Below, one piece after another: positions 9,118 through 18,232 of a DNA stretch of 64,000 nt. Numbering within the stretch: position 1 is the stretch's first letter; every line of letters begins with the position of its first letter. The stretch covers positions 186,001 to 250,000 of the forward strand of contig CANQPM010000003.1 in the NCBI GenBank assembly GCA_947625775.1, read 5' to 3'. Below the pieces are notes generated by a model. The model was not told where the DNA came from. It saw nothing but the letters and a program-made list of their open reading frames with translations, and made no database searches. This stretch comes from an uncultured Lachnospiraceae bacterium (GTDB taxonomy: Bacteria; Bacillota; Clostridia; Lachnospirales; Lachnospiraceae). The position numbers were made by a program, and so were the translations under genes.

Positions 9118-9177
9118 ATACATCTCATATATGCCCGCCTGCGTTTTGACAGGGGTTTTATGAGATGTATTTTTTTA
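9118..9177 (+). terminator. Terminator of the copper operon
   Basis: ATACATCTCATA pairs with TATGAGATGTAT across a 30 nt loop, followed by seven T. It lies 50 bp after copA. Confidence 0.75.
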
Positions 9178-9280
9178 TGGCAATGAGCTGAGTGAGCTAT
9201 CTGTCAATTTGCCGCATAGGTCGATATTGTGTGAAAAGTAAACAACACGTATAAAAAATAAGAAAAAAATTTATATAATA

Positions 9281-9310
9281 TTGACAATCATATACAAAGA
9301 AATGTAAAAT
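9281..9310 (+). promoter_or_regulatory. Putative promoter of the REC-GGDEF-EAL gene
   Basis: TTGACA (9281-9286) - 18 bp - TAAAAT (9305-9310), 47 bp upstream of the chosen ATG. Confidence 0.5.
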
Positions 9311-9356
9311 GTATAGTATATATTAATTGGCTATGGTTTTGCGCAAAGGAGCTGTA

Positions 9357-11441
9357 ATGGCGATGGATAGAAAAAATACTATAATGATAGTTGACGACGA
9401 GGAAATGATAAAGACAAGGCTTAGGGATGTGCTGTCTGCTGAGTTTGACGTGGTTTTGGCATCAAACGGCAAGGAGGCGCTTGAGCTTTTGGCGGACCGC
9501 AAAAAAGACATAGCGCTCATTGTGCTTGACCTCATTATGCCTGTGATGGACGGATTTTCATTTATGGAGGAGTTCAGGACACATCAGGAGTATGCCAATA
9601 TCCCCGTAATAGTGGCAACCTCAAACGAGGACGAGTATTCTGAAAAGCGCTGCCTTGAAGCGGGGGTATGGGATTTTGTCATGAAGCCCTACAATCCTGT
9701 CCTTCTGCAGTTCAGAATTAAAAACGCGCTTGAAAAGAGCCGCATGATTATAGCCGAGCGCGACGTTGTAACGGGGCTTTACACAAAGTTTAAATTTTAC
9801 AATGAAGTGCGGCAGATGCTTGACGAATTGGGCGAGAGCCAGAAATTTGCCTTTGTGCGATTTGACATAGACCGTTTCAAGATGATTAACAATTTTTACG
9901 GCATAAGGGAAGGCGACAAGGTGCTTATAAGCATTGCAAAGGAGCTTGAACGCATTGCCAGGGCGTTTGACAATTTCCTTTACGGAAGGATTGAAAATGA
10001 TATTTTTGCAGTCTGCATGCCCTACAAGGAGGAGAATATTGAGCTGCTTGCAAAGGCGCTGCAGATTAACGTGCGCAAGCTGAACAAGGACTACAATATA
10101 AAGGTTTCCTGCGGGGTTTACGTCATAAACGATTACAGCATAGACGTTTCGGAAATGTACGACAGGGCTAACCTTGCGGCGAAAAACTGTAAGGGCAAAT
10201 TTGACGAAAACGTGGCTTATTATGATGAAAGCCTTATTGAAAATATGCGGCAGGAGCAGTACATAATCAATGAGGTCAACAAAGCATTGGAGGAGGAGCA
10301 GTTTCAGGTCTACCTGCAGCCTAAGGTTAATCTCGTGACAGACCGCTCATACGGCGCGGAGGCGCTTGTGCGGTGGAAGCACCCAGAGCGTGGCATGATA
10401 TCTCCAGGAGAGTTTATCCCGATTTATGAGCGCAACGGCATTATCGGCAGATTGGACCAGTATATGTGGCGTCATGTGTGCATGCTGCTGCGCAAATGGC
10501 TTGACGAGGGTAAAAACCCCAATCCTATTTCCGTAAACGTGTCGCGCGTAAACATTTACAATCCGCATCTGGTAGACATACTTAAAAATCTTGTGACGGA
10601 GTTTAGGATACCGACGCATCTGCTGAATTTAGAGCTTACGGAAAGCGCGTTTATGGAAGACCAGGACATGGTTATGCAGACCATGAGCAAGCTCCATAAG
10701 CTTGGCTTTAAGATAATGATGGACGACTTCGGCAGCGGATATTCCTCGCTTAATGTCTTGAAGGATATGGAGATTGATTATCTGAAGGTCGATATGAAGT
10801 TTTTGCAGCAGGATACGGAGTTTAACGGCAAGGGTGAGAAGGTGCTCACGTCAGTTATCCGCATGGCGAAGTGGCTGCATCTGCCGTCTATTGTTGAGGG
10901 CGTGGAGACAATCGAACAGGTTGATTTCCTCAAGTGCATCGGCTGTGAGTATGCACAGGGCTTTTTCTATGCGCGCCCTATGCCCGTTGAGGACTACGAG
11001 GAGTTTATCGCGCGCGAGGAGGAGATGGAGGCAAGAAACGTCAAAGATGAGAATGCGATAATAGTCGGCGAGCTGTGGAATACGCGTTCAAATGTCAGCA
11101 TTTTCTATGATATGCTTGAAGTGCCTATTGCCATATACGAATACAGAAAGGATAAGCTTGAGCTGCTTAGGGCAAACAGCAAGTATGAAAATGAGATAGC
11201 CTTTGAGAAGGACATCGGAGAGCTGGAGCACAATCGCCGTATGGCGGCGGAGCGCGATATGCTGAAGGACGCGTTTGCAAAGATTGCGGCGGGCGACTTC
11301 TGCGAGCCTATGGAGTATGAGGTCAGCGATGATGTCTGGTACCGCATCACAGTTAAGCTGATAGGCAGGCGTTCAGATGTTATGATAATGATGGCTACGT
11401 TTTGCGATATAAGCGAATATAAGCAGCAGTTATTTAAATAA
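9357..11441 (+). CDS. Response regulator with degenerate GGDEF and intact EAL domain
   Basis: About 694 aa from the ATG at 9357, chosen because AAAGGAG lies 5 bp upstream; the track start at 9327 has no ribosome site. An N-terminal receiver domain (IMIVDDEE; phospho-acceptor Asp in LIVLDLIMPVMDG) is followed by a GGDEF-type domain whose signature is degenerate (GRIENDIF), so it is probably not a cyclase. The EAL domain keeps its catalytic motifs (GAEALVRWKHP, LELTES, DDFGSGYSSL). A PAS-like tail ends the protein. The likely role is c-di-GMP hydrolysis controlled by phosphorylation. No partner kinase is nearby. Confidence 0.9.
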   Translation: MAMDRKNTIMIVDDEEMIKTRLRDVLSAEFDVVLASNGKEALELLADRKKDIALIVLDLIMPVMDGFSFMEEFRTHQEYANIPVIVATSNEDEYSEKRCLEAGVWDFVMKPYNPVLLQFRIKNALEKSRMIIAERDVVTGLYTKFKFYNEVRQMLDELGESQKFAFVRFDIDRFKMINNFYGIREGDKVLISIAKELERIARAFDNFLYGRIENDIFAVCMPYKEENIELLAKALQINVRKLNKDYNIKVSCGVYVINDYSIDVSEMYDRANLAAKNCKGKFDENVAYYDESLIENMRQEQYIINEVNKALEEEQFQVYLQPKVNLVTDRSYGAEALVRWKHPERGMISPGEFIPIYERNGIIGRLDQYMWRHVCMLLRKWLDEGKNPNPISVNVSRVNIYNPHLVDILKNLVTEFRIPTHLLNLELTESAFMEDQDMVMQTMSKLHKLGFKIMMDDFGSGYSSLNVLKDMEIDYLKVDMKFLQQDTEFNGKGEKVLTSVIRMAKWLHLPSIVEGVETIEQVDFLKCIGCEYAQGFFYARPMPVEDYEEFIAREEEMEARNVKDENAIIVGELWNTRSNVSIFYDMLEVPIAIYEYRKDKLELLRANSKYENEIAFEKDIGELEHNRRMAAERDMLKDAFAKIAAGDFCEPMEYEVSDDVWYRITVKLIGRRSDVMIMMATFCDISEYKQQLFK

Positions 11442-11461
11442 CGGGTGTTGCTGACAAGCTT

Positions 11462-11496
11462 ACAGCCGAAAAAGTTCAGCAGGCTTTTTCGGCTGT
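11462..11496. other. Hairpin between two genes, terminator-like without T tail
   Basis: ACAGCCGAAAAAG pairs perfectly with CTTTTTCGGCTGT around a 9 nt loop. No T tract follows on either strand, so it may be a weak terminator or an mRNA-stabilising structure. Confidence 0.4.
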
Positions 11497-11527
11497 GTCA
11501 TTGTATAAAGCCGCTGGAGGTAAGTAA

Positions 11528-12184
11528 ATGGGGAAAATAGATACAATAATATTCGATTTGGACGGTACGCTGCTTGACACTCTGGAAGATTTGACTAATT
11601 CAGTCAACTACGCGCTGGAACGCTGCCAGATGCCTGTCCGCACTATATCAGAGGTAAAGGGCTTTGTCGGCAACGGCATCAGGGTGCTTATGGTGAACGC
11701 GGTGCCTGATGGGGAGAAGAATCCTCGCTTTGAGGAGGCGTTTTCGATATTCAAGGAGCATTATGCCGTTCACTGCAACGACAAGACGAGGGCATATGAC
11801 GGAGTATGCGCTCTTTTGGAGACGCTTAAAGAAAAGGGCTATGCGCTCGCAATTGTGTCAAATAAGGTGGACAGCGCCGTGCAGGAGTTAAAGGAGAAGT
11901 ATTTCAGCGCGGTCGGCGTGGCGATTGGGGACCGCGAGGGCATAAGGAGGAAGCCCGAGGCGGACAGCGTGCTGCTCGCGCTAAAGGAGCTTGGAAGCTC
12001 AAGGGAGCGCGCGGTGTATGTGGGCGATTCAGACGTAGACCTTATGACGGCGGCAAATTCAGGGCTTCCATGCATAAGCGTGCTGTGGGGCTTTAGGGAC
12101 AGGGAATTTCTACTTGCGCATGGGGCGAAGGTCTTTGCGGAAAATCCGTCTGACATAATCAACATAGTTGATAATTTTGGGTGA
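11528..12184 (+). CDS. HAD-family hydrolase, phosphoglycolate phosphatase-like
   Basis: 218 aa. HAD motif I is IIFDLDGTLLDT at the N terminus, motif II lies in LAIVSNKVD, motif III in GIRRKPEAD, and motif IV in YVGDSDVDLMTA. The cap is of the small helical type seen in Gph/PGP enzymes. The likely reaction is removal of phosphate from a small metabolite such as 2-phosphoglycolate; the true substrate cannot be told. The start has GGAGG 9 bp upstream. It lies among signalling genes with no clear functional link. Confidence 0.85.
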   Translation: MGKIDTIIFDLDGTLLDTLEDLTNSVNYALERCQMPVRTISEVKGFVGNGIRVLMVNAVPDGEKNPRFEEAFSIFKEHYAVHCNDKTRAYDGVCALLETLKEKGYALAIVSNKVDSAVQELKEKYFSAVGVAIGDREGIRRKPEADSVLLALKELGSSRERAVYVGDSDVDLMTAANSGLPCISVLWGFRDREFLLAHGAKVFAENPSDIINIVDNFG

Positions 12185-12294
12185 AAATGCTAAAATTAAT
12201 TTAGTAATTTTACAGCAGCAGCGCAGATTTAGCCGAACATAAAATAACAGACGGCATGGGAATATATAATTAATTGAGCAGGGGAGTTGTGCTG

Positions 12295-14223
12295 ATGAAG
12301 AAGATAGCTTTGGTAATGGACGGCTGGAAACGTTTTTTTACATATGCGTGGCCTTCGGGAATACTCCAGAGAATAAAGGAAAGTGATGAGGAGATAAACC
12401 TTTATATTTTTAGCAGCTCTGGGGATTGGAGCCTTGACACTGACTACAATATCGGCGAGTACAATATATACCGTCTTCCTGATTTCAATGATTTTGACGG
12501 GATTATCGTGGACTTAAATAACATTCGTTATCCAGAAGTGGTGGGGGAGCTTGCGCAGCAGGTGAGAATGACGGGAAAGCCTGCGGTTTCCATATCAAAT
12601 GAGCTGCCTGATTTTTATTATGTCGGCATTGACAACTATTCGGCTATGACTAACGTGATAAGCCATCTCTATGAGGCGCATAGCTGCAGGAGCTTTTGGT
12701 TTATCATGGGACCGCGGGAGAACTATGAAAATTCAGTCCGCGTGAAGGCGCTTATTGACTTTCTTGACGGGCACGATATTCCTTACAGTGATGATGATTT
12801 TTACTTTGATTCTTATGAGTTTTCATGCGGCTACAAGGGATTTATGCATATGCTGGAGCGCATTGGCGACGGCGGAAAGCTTCCCGATGCCGTTATCTGC
12901 GCAAACGACAATATAGCGGTGGGAGTGCTTGAAGCGGCGGGCGAGAAAGGGTATAAGGCGCCGCGGGACTTCTGCGTCACGGGCTTTGACAATTTTGACA
13001 AGGCAAGCTACTACAATCCCAAGATATCCACGGTGGGGCATATCCGCGAGGACGTGGGTTATCTTTGCGCCGATTTGCTTATTAGGATATGGAAGGGCGA
13101 GAAGGTGGAGCGCTTTAATTATACGGAGTCCACTTACATATATTGGGACAGCTGCGGCTGTAAGGGCAGCGCCGATGTTGACCAGATAGGTCATTCCAAG
13201 GGGCAGATAATGTATGACATTGAGACTACAAGCTTTGAGGAGCAGGTGCTTGCGCTTGATTACGAGCTTTTAAACTGCAAATCAATCAAGGACATTTCCA
13301 TGTGCGTGGTAAACTGCCTGCCTGCGCTTAAATGCGATGCTATGTATCTGGTGCTTGACGACCATATAAATGATTACAAAAAAGAATTTGATTTTTACAA
13401 CAATGGCATAATTGACGACAGCCGTTTCTGCGTGAAGGGCTATCCCGACAAAATGCTTGTCGAGTTTGCCTATGACGCAAAGCGCGGCTTTGTGGAGGAA
13501 AAGCGCACGATAACAAGCCTTTTTCCCATGTTTGACTATGATAAGGGCGGTACTGATTTTCTGTTTATGCCGATACATTTCAGAAATCATACCGTGGGCT
13601 ATTTTGTTATGCGCAACGCCATTTACCTTATGGAAAAACAATATCTTTTCAAGGTGCTGAACGTGCTGACCTCCGCAATGGAAAACCTTCATGAGAAGGA
13701 AAGGCTGGAATATATGAACAAAAAGCTTGCCGATATGAGTGTGAAGGACTCAATGACGGGGCTTTATAACCGCATGGGCTATCAGCAGATTGCCTGCAAG
13801 CTTTTTGAGGACAAGAAGAACAAGGGCGAAAACCTGATGATTATGTTCGTCGATATGGACAGGTTAAAGTACATAAATGACAATTTTGGGCATGAGTACG
13901 GCGATTATGCTATACGCGCGATTGCGTCGGCTATATTGCGCAACTGTCCTAAAAATTCACTGCCTGTCAGGACAGGCGGAGATGAGTTTGTCATTATCAG
14001 TGATGTTTTAGGCGGCGGCGAGTATGAGGAGCTTGTCGGGCGGCTGCGTGGAGACATTGAGGCGGCGGCAAGGGATAAGCATTTTCCGTTTGAGCTGTCC
14101 TTCAGCATAGGCGCTGTGGCGACGGACATGACGACGGAAAAGACGCTTGACGAATATATAAGCATGGCAGACGAGATTATGTACGCAGAAAAGCAGAAAA
14201 AGAAAGCAAACAGGACAGAATAG
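12295..14223 (+). CDS. Diguanylate cyclase with LacI-type periplasmic-binding-like sensor domain
   Basis: About 642 aa from the ATG at 12295 (GGGGAG 8 bp upstream; the TTG at 12274 is less likely). Residues about 1-290 resemble the ligand-binding half of LacI/GalR regulators (CANDNIAVGVLEAAGEKGY, VTGFDNFD), without a DNA-binding head or signal peptide, so sensing is cytoplasmic. A middle domain of about 180 residues follows, then a GGDEF domain with an intact active site (RTGGDEFVII). The inhibitory RxxD site upstream is not evident. It would make c-di-GMP in response to a sugar or other small ligand; the ligand is unknown. The adjacent MATE gene starts 15 bp later. Confidence 0.88.
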   Translation: MKKIALVMDGWKRFFTYAWPSGILQRIKESDEEINLYIFSSSGDWSLDTDYNIGEYNIYRLPDFNDFDGIIVDLNNIRYPEVVGELAQQVRMTGKPAVSISNELPDFYYVGIDNYSAMTNVISHLYEAHSCRSFWFIMGPRENYENSVRVKALIDFLDGHDIPYSDDDFYFDSYEFSCGYKGFMHMLERIGDGGKLPDAVICANDNIAVGVLEAAGEKGYKAPRDFCVTGFDNFDKASYYNPKISTVGHIREDVGYLCADLLIRIWKGEKVERFNYTESTYIYWDSCGCKGSADVDQIGHSKGQIMYDIETTSFEEQVLALDYELLNCKSIKDISMCVVNCLPALKCDAMYLVLDDHINDYKKEFDFYNNGIIDDSRFCVKGYPDKMLVEFAYDAKRGFVEEKRTITSLFPMFDYDKGGTDFLFMPIHFRNHTVGYFVMRNAIYLMEKQYLFKVLNVLTSAMENLHEKERLEYMNKKLADMSVKDSMTGLYNRMGYQQIACKLFEDKKNKGENLMIMFVDMDRLKYINDNFGHEYGDYAIRAIASAILRNCPKNSLPVRTGGDEFVIISDVLGGGEYEELVGRLRGDIEAAARDKHFPFELSFSIGAVATDMTTEKTLDEYISMADEIMYAEKQKKKANRTE

Positions 14224-14238
14224 CGGGGCGCGTGGATT

Positions 14239-15606
14239 ATGAAGCTTTACGACAGGAAAAAAATTGACTGGGACAACGTTCTTTTTGATAACAGGGCGCT
14301 GTTCCTTTTGCTTGCGCCGATTATAGTGGAGCAGCTTTTAAACTCATTTATGGGCATGGTGGACACGATGATGGTGTCTACTGTGGGGAGTGAGGCGATA
14401 TCAGCCGTGTCGCTCGTCGATTCGTTTAACAACCTTGTTATCCAGATGTTTTCGGCAATGGCGGCGGGCGCGTCTATCGTATGCTCACAGTATCTTGGCA
14501 GCGGCAACAAAAAGGAAAGCAACAATGCGGCGCGTCAGGTGGTGCTTGCCGTGTCTGTCATTTCTCTGGCTTTGATGGTGATTTGTCTGGCGGGCAGGGA
14601 GCATCTGCTAAGCTTTATTTTTGGCAAGGTCGAGCCAGCGGTTATGCAGAACTCGCTTATTTATTTCCTTATAACCGTGATTTCATACCCTTTCCTTGCG
14701 CTGTTTAACGCGGGGGCGGCGTTTTACCGAGCGGGCGGCAATTCAAAATTCCCTATGAAGGTTTCTGTGGTGTCAAATGTGCTGAACATTATGGGAAACG
14801 CCGTGTTTATATACGTCTTTAAATGGGGCGTGGCAGGGGCGGCGCTTTCTACGCTTATATCAAGGATTTTCTGCATGGCTGTGATTTTTTACTGTCTGAG
14901 AAAGCCTAGGCAGGTGATTGTCATAAGGGATTATCTCAAAATCCGCCCCGATATGCCGCTGATAGTGAAGATAATGGCGATAGGCATTCCCGCGGGCGTG
15001 GAAAATTCTATGTTCCAGTTTGGAAAGCTTGCGATACAGTCGACGGTTTCCACTATGGGGACTACTGCGATAGCGGCGCAGGCTATGACTAATATTTTTG
15101 AGAATGTGAACGGGATTTTCGGCATCGGCGTAGGCATAGGGCTTATGACCGTGGTGGGACAGTGCATTGGCGCGGACCGCCGCGAGGAGGCAAAGTATTA
15201 TATTGTGAAGCTTACGGGTGTGGCATGGGTAGGAATACTTGCGTCGTGCCTTTTTGTGCTTGCGATAACCAAGCCTGTGACGTGGCTTGCGGGAATGGAG
15301 AGCGAATCCGCGGCTATGTGCTTTGAGATGGTAAAGGCGATTACCGTGGTAAAGCCGCTTGTGTGGGTCGGCTCATTCGTGATAGCTTACGGATTGAGGG
15401 CGGCGGGCGACGTGCGCTTTTCAATGATTGTATCGACGCTTACCATGTGGCTGTGCAGGGTGGCGCTGTGCATTTTCCTCGTGAGGGTGTATCATTTCGG
15501 ACCTATGGCTGTGTGGATTGGAATGTTTGCCGACTGGACAATAAGGGCGGTTATTTTTGTAAGCCGTTTCCTTAGTGGAAAGTGGTTAAAAAATAAGATT
15601 ATTTGA
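14239..15606 (+). CDS. MATE family efflux transporter
   Basis: 455 aa with about 12 hydrophobic segments in two similar halves. The family start pattern (LLAPIIVEQLLNSFMGMVDT) and the conserved YLGSGNKKES and GQCIGADRREEAKYY loops are visible. MATE proteins export cationic drugs or metabolites with a Na+ or H+ gradient. It is 15 bp downstream of the GGDEF gene and probably co-transcribed. The substrate is unknown. Confidence 0.92.
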   Translation: MKLYDRKKIDWDNVLFDNRALFLLLAPIIVEQLLNSFMGMVDTMMVSTVGSEAISAVSLVDSFNNLVIQMFSAMAAGASIVCSQYLGSGNKKESNNAARQVVLAVSVISLALMVICLAGREHLLSFIFGKVEPAVMQNSLIYFLITVISYPFLALFNAGAAFYRAGGNSKFPMKVSVVSNVLNIMGNAVFIYVFKWGVAGAALSTLISRIFCMAVIFYCLRKPRQVIVIRDYLKIRPDMPLIVKIMAIGIPAGVENSMFQFGKLAIQSTVSTMGTTAIAAQAMTNIFENVNGIFGIGVGIGLMTVVGQCIGADRREEAKYYIVKLTGVAWVGILASCLFVLAITKPVTWLAGMESESAAMCFEMVKAITVVKPLVWVGSFVIAYGLRAAGDVRFSMIVSTLTMWLCRVALCIFLVRVYHFGPMAVWIGMFADWTIRAVIFVSRFLSGKWLKNKII

Positions 15607-15684
15607 GAGAAAATATGGCATTATGACGAATGTTGTGATAAAATAAATTCAGTAAAATTTTCCTAAAAAGGAGATGCATTTGTT

Positions 15685-17187
15685 ATGGAAACGAAAAGTA
15701 AGTACATTTATGCGGATAAGAAGGAGCAGGTAAAGCGGGCGAACCGATTTGTCGTAATCAGCGAGCTTATCTACTTTTTCTTTGTGTTCATGATTGTGTT
15801 TCTCGGCACGATGAGGGGCATACGTTCGGCGGGCTATACTTCGATAATCACGCTGATAACCGTAGTGACTATAGGCTTGTCGGTCTTTATGTATGTCAAG
15901 GATAAGGCGAGCGCTAAGTTGCGGTATGTTGTGGGCATAGGAATGGTTCCCATAGTGCTTATGCTTGCGCTGGGGTTTGAAAGCTACTATATGAATTTTA
16001 TGGCGGTCATACCTTTTATGGCGTGCATAATGTATTTTGATGAAAAGTTTTCACTGAAATTTTTCTGGATAATATCCGTAATACAAATATTTGTAACAAC
16101 GGTAAAGGGCGTGACGGGCGCCATTACGGGAGATGCACTTGTTAATCTGGTGTGCGCTACATTTGCAGTGGTATTCAGCATGGGAATGGTTTACTTTGTC
16201 GTGAGCCGCGCGTCGCTTTTCACTAGCCATATGCTCGGCAGCATAAAGGAGGAGCGCGACGAGCAGGCAGCGATGATAGAAGACGTGCTGCATATCGCGT
16301 CTGAAATCAGGTCGGGCACTGACAATGCGATGGATATAGTGAGCAAGCTGAATGAGTCTACATCTGTGGTAAACGGCGCTGTTTCGGATATCTCGGAGAG
16401 CACGCTGAACACGGCGGAAAATATTCAGACGCAGACTATGATGACTCAGAACATTCAGGAGGCTATACAGACCACGCTTGACGCCTCAAAGGAAATGGTT
16501 ACTCTTGCCAATGAGCTTGAGGCTATGAACAAGCAGAGCATAGCGACTATGGAGAGCCTAAAGACGCAGGCGAAGGTGATTTCCGACACAAACTCAAACG
16601 TCGCGGGCTCTATGAAGAAGCTGCAGGAGAGGACAAAGGACGTAAAGAGCATTGCGGACACGATTTTTTCAATATCAAACCAGACAAACCTGCTTGCGCT
16701 TAACGCGTCAATCGAGAGCGCGAGGGCAGGCGAGGCAGGCAGGGGCTTTGCCGTGGTTGCCGACGAGATAAGGCAGCTTGCCGAGAAGACGCGTCAGGAG
16801 ACGGAGAGTATTGCCGTGATAATAAAGGAGCTTGACACTAATGCGGAGCAGGCGGGCAGCGCGGTTAAAAATTCTATAGAGGCTACGTCAAAGCAGGACG
16901 AGATGATTGTCGAGGTTTCAGAGTGCTTTAGCGGGGTTAGCACGGACATAGAGAAGGTTACGGGAAATATTTCAAAGATAGACAGCATGCTCAGCTCACT
17001 GTCCGACGCTAACAACCAGATTGTGGACAATATAATGCAGCTTTCGGCTACCACAGAGGAGGTAACGGCATCTTCTGCGCAGGCGGCGGAGCTTAGCAAT
17101 GACAACCTGAGAAACGCGGAAACGGCAAAGACGCAGCTTACCGATGTCGTGGCGCTTTCTTATGAGCTTGACAAGTATTCAAAATAA
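15685..17187 (+). CDS. Methyl-accepting chemotaxis protein with multi-pass membrane sensor
   Basis: 500 aa. The first 190 or so residues hold about six hydrophobic segments with short loops and no extracellular ligand domain. The rest is a long coiled coil with the conserved signalling tip (NQTNLLALNASIESARAGEA, then GFAVVADEIRQLAE). It would couple a membrane or intramembrane signal to CheA. AAAGGAG lies upstream of the ATG. No che genes are in the window. A terminator follows closely. Confidence 0.93.
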   Translation: METKSKYIYADKKEQVKRANRFVVISELIYFFFVFMIVFLGTMRGIRSAGYTSIITLITVVTIGLSVFMYVKDKASAKLRYVVGIGMVPIVLMLALGFESYYMNFMAVIPFMACIMYFDEKFSLKFFWIISVIQIFVTTVKGVTGAITGDALVNLVCATFAVVFSMGMVYFVVSRASLFTSHMLGSIKEERDEQAAMIEDVLHIASEIRSGTDNAMDIVSKLNESTSVVNGAVSDISESTLNTAENIQTQTMMTQNIQEAIQTTLDASKEMVTLANELEAMNKQSIATMESLKTQAKVISDTNSNVAGSMKKLQERTKDVKSIADTIFSISNQTNLLALNASIESARAGEAGRGFAVVADEIRQLAEKTRQETESIAVIIKELDTNAEQAGSAVKNSIEATSKQDEMIVEVSECFSGVSTDIEKVTGNISKIDSMLSSLSDANNQIVDNIMQLSATTEEVTASSAQAAELSNDNLRNAETAKTQLTDVVALSYELDKYSK

Positions 17188-17199
17188 TGTAAAATTAAG

Positions 17200-17236
17200 A
17201 CAGCCCCTTTTAAGAGTTTAAAGGGGGCTGTTTTAT
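17200..17236 (+). terminator. Terminator after the MCP gene
   Basis: ACAGCCCCTTTT pairs with AAAGGGGGCTGT and is followed by TTTTATT. It ends just 19 bp before the cbiB start, so the cobalamin arm 1 either has a promoter inside this short gap or depends on read-through. Confidence 0.75.
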
Positions 17237-17254
17237 TGGCAGGCAGGGATTTAT

Positions 17255-18232
17255 GTGGTTTTAACAGCGTTTTTTATTGGGTTTGCGCTTGATTTGGCGT
17301 TTGGGGATCCGCGCACTCCGATACACCCAGTATGTATTATCGGCAGGCAGGTAAATATATGCGAGAGCGTTTACAGACGGATTTTTGGAAAGCATGAGGT
17401 TGTGGCGGGGGTGTTTACTGTCATCACTGTGCTTTTTTTGTCAACTTTGATACCGTGTGTTATTTTATGTGCGGCGTATAGGCTGAATATGGCAGCGGGA
17501 GCGGCTGTGGAGGCTGTTTTGTGCTATTCGATGCTTGCCGTAAAGGATTTGAGGGATGAAAGCATGCGGGTTTACAATGCGCTTAAAGAGGAGGGGCTCT
17601 GCGCTGGCAGAAAGGCTGTGTCAATGATTGTGGGGCGTGATACTGACAGGCTTGATGAAAAGGGCGTGGCGCGCGCGGCTGTGGAGACAATTGCGGAGAA
17701 CTTTTCTGATGGCATTGCCGCGCCGATGTTCTATATGGCAATAGGCGGGGCTGGGCTGATGTATTTTTATAAGGCAGTGAATACTATGGACTCGATGATT
17801 GGGTATAAAAATAACAAGTATTATTATTTTGGGCGGGCGGCGGCGCGTCTTGACGATGTGATGAATTTTGTGCCGTCAAGGATTGCGGCGGTTATTATGG
17901 TGATTGCGTCGTTTTTCACAGGGCTTGATGTGAAAAATGCAGTCAGGATTTTCAGGCGCGACAGGCATAACCATGCAAGCCCCAATTCGGCGCAGACGGA
18001 GGCTGTGGCGGCGGGGGCGCTTGGAGTGCGTCTTGCGGGAGACGCATGGTATTTTGGAGAGCTTTATCACAAGCCGACTATCGGCGACGCGTTTAGGGAG
18101 ATTGAGGCGGAGGACATTGTGCGCATAAACAGGCTTATGTATGTGTCGGCGTTTCTGGCGCTTATTATATTTGGGGGAGTGCGGTTATGTATTTGCATGG
18201 CGGTGATGTCTGCGGCAGGGAAGGCATTTTAG
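17255..18232 (+). CDS. cbiB: Adenosylcobinamide-phosphate synthase CbiB
   Basis: 325 aa, membrane protein of the CbiB/CobD family that attaches the aminopropanol arm to adenosylcobyric acid. The family start (DLAFGDPRTPIHPVCIIGR) and the motif AAVETIAENFSDGIAAP are clear. It starts with GTG; the nearby ATG at 17253 is out of frame. Its last 46 bp overlap the next gene, an arrangement that suggests translational coupling with cobD, which supplies its substrate. Confidence 0.95.
   Translation: MVLTAFFIGFALDLAFGDPRTPIHPVCIIGRQVNICESVYRRIFGKHEVVAGVFTVITVLFLSTLIPCVILCAAYRLNMAAGAAVEAVLCYSMLAVKDLRDESMRVYNALKEEGLCAGRKAVSMIVGRDTDRLDEKGVARAAVETIAENFSDGIAAPMFYMAIGGAGLMYFYKAVNTMDSMIGYKNNKYYYFGRAAARLDDVMNFVPSRIAAVIMVIASFFTGLDVKNAVRIFRRDRHNHASPNSAQTEAVAAGALGVRLAGDAWYFGELYHKPTIGDAFREIEAEDIVRINRLMYVSAFLALIIFGGVRLCICMAVMSAAGKAF

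Noticed and set aside
11462-11496. Rho-independent terminator
   Set aside because: The stem is strong but no T tract follows on either strand, so it is listed only as a hairpin.
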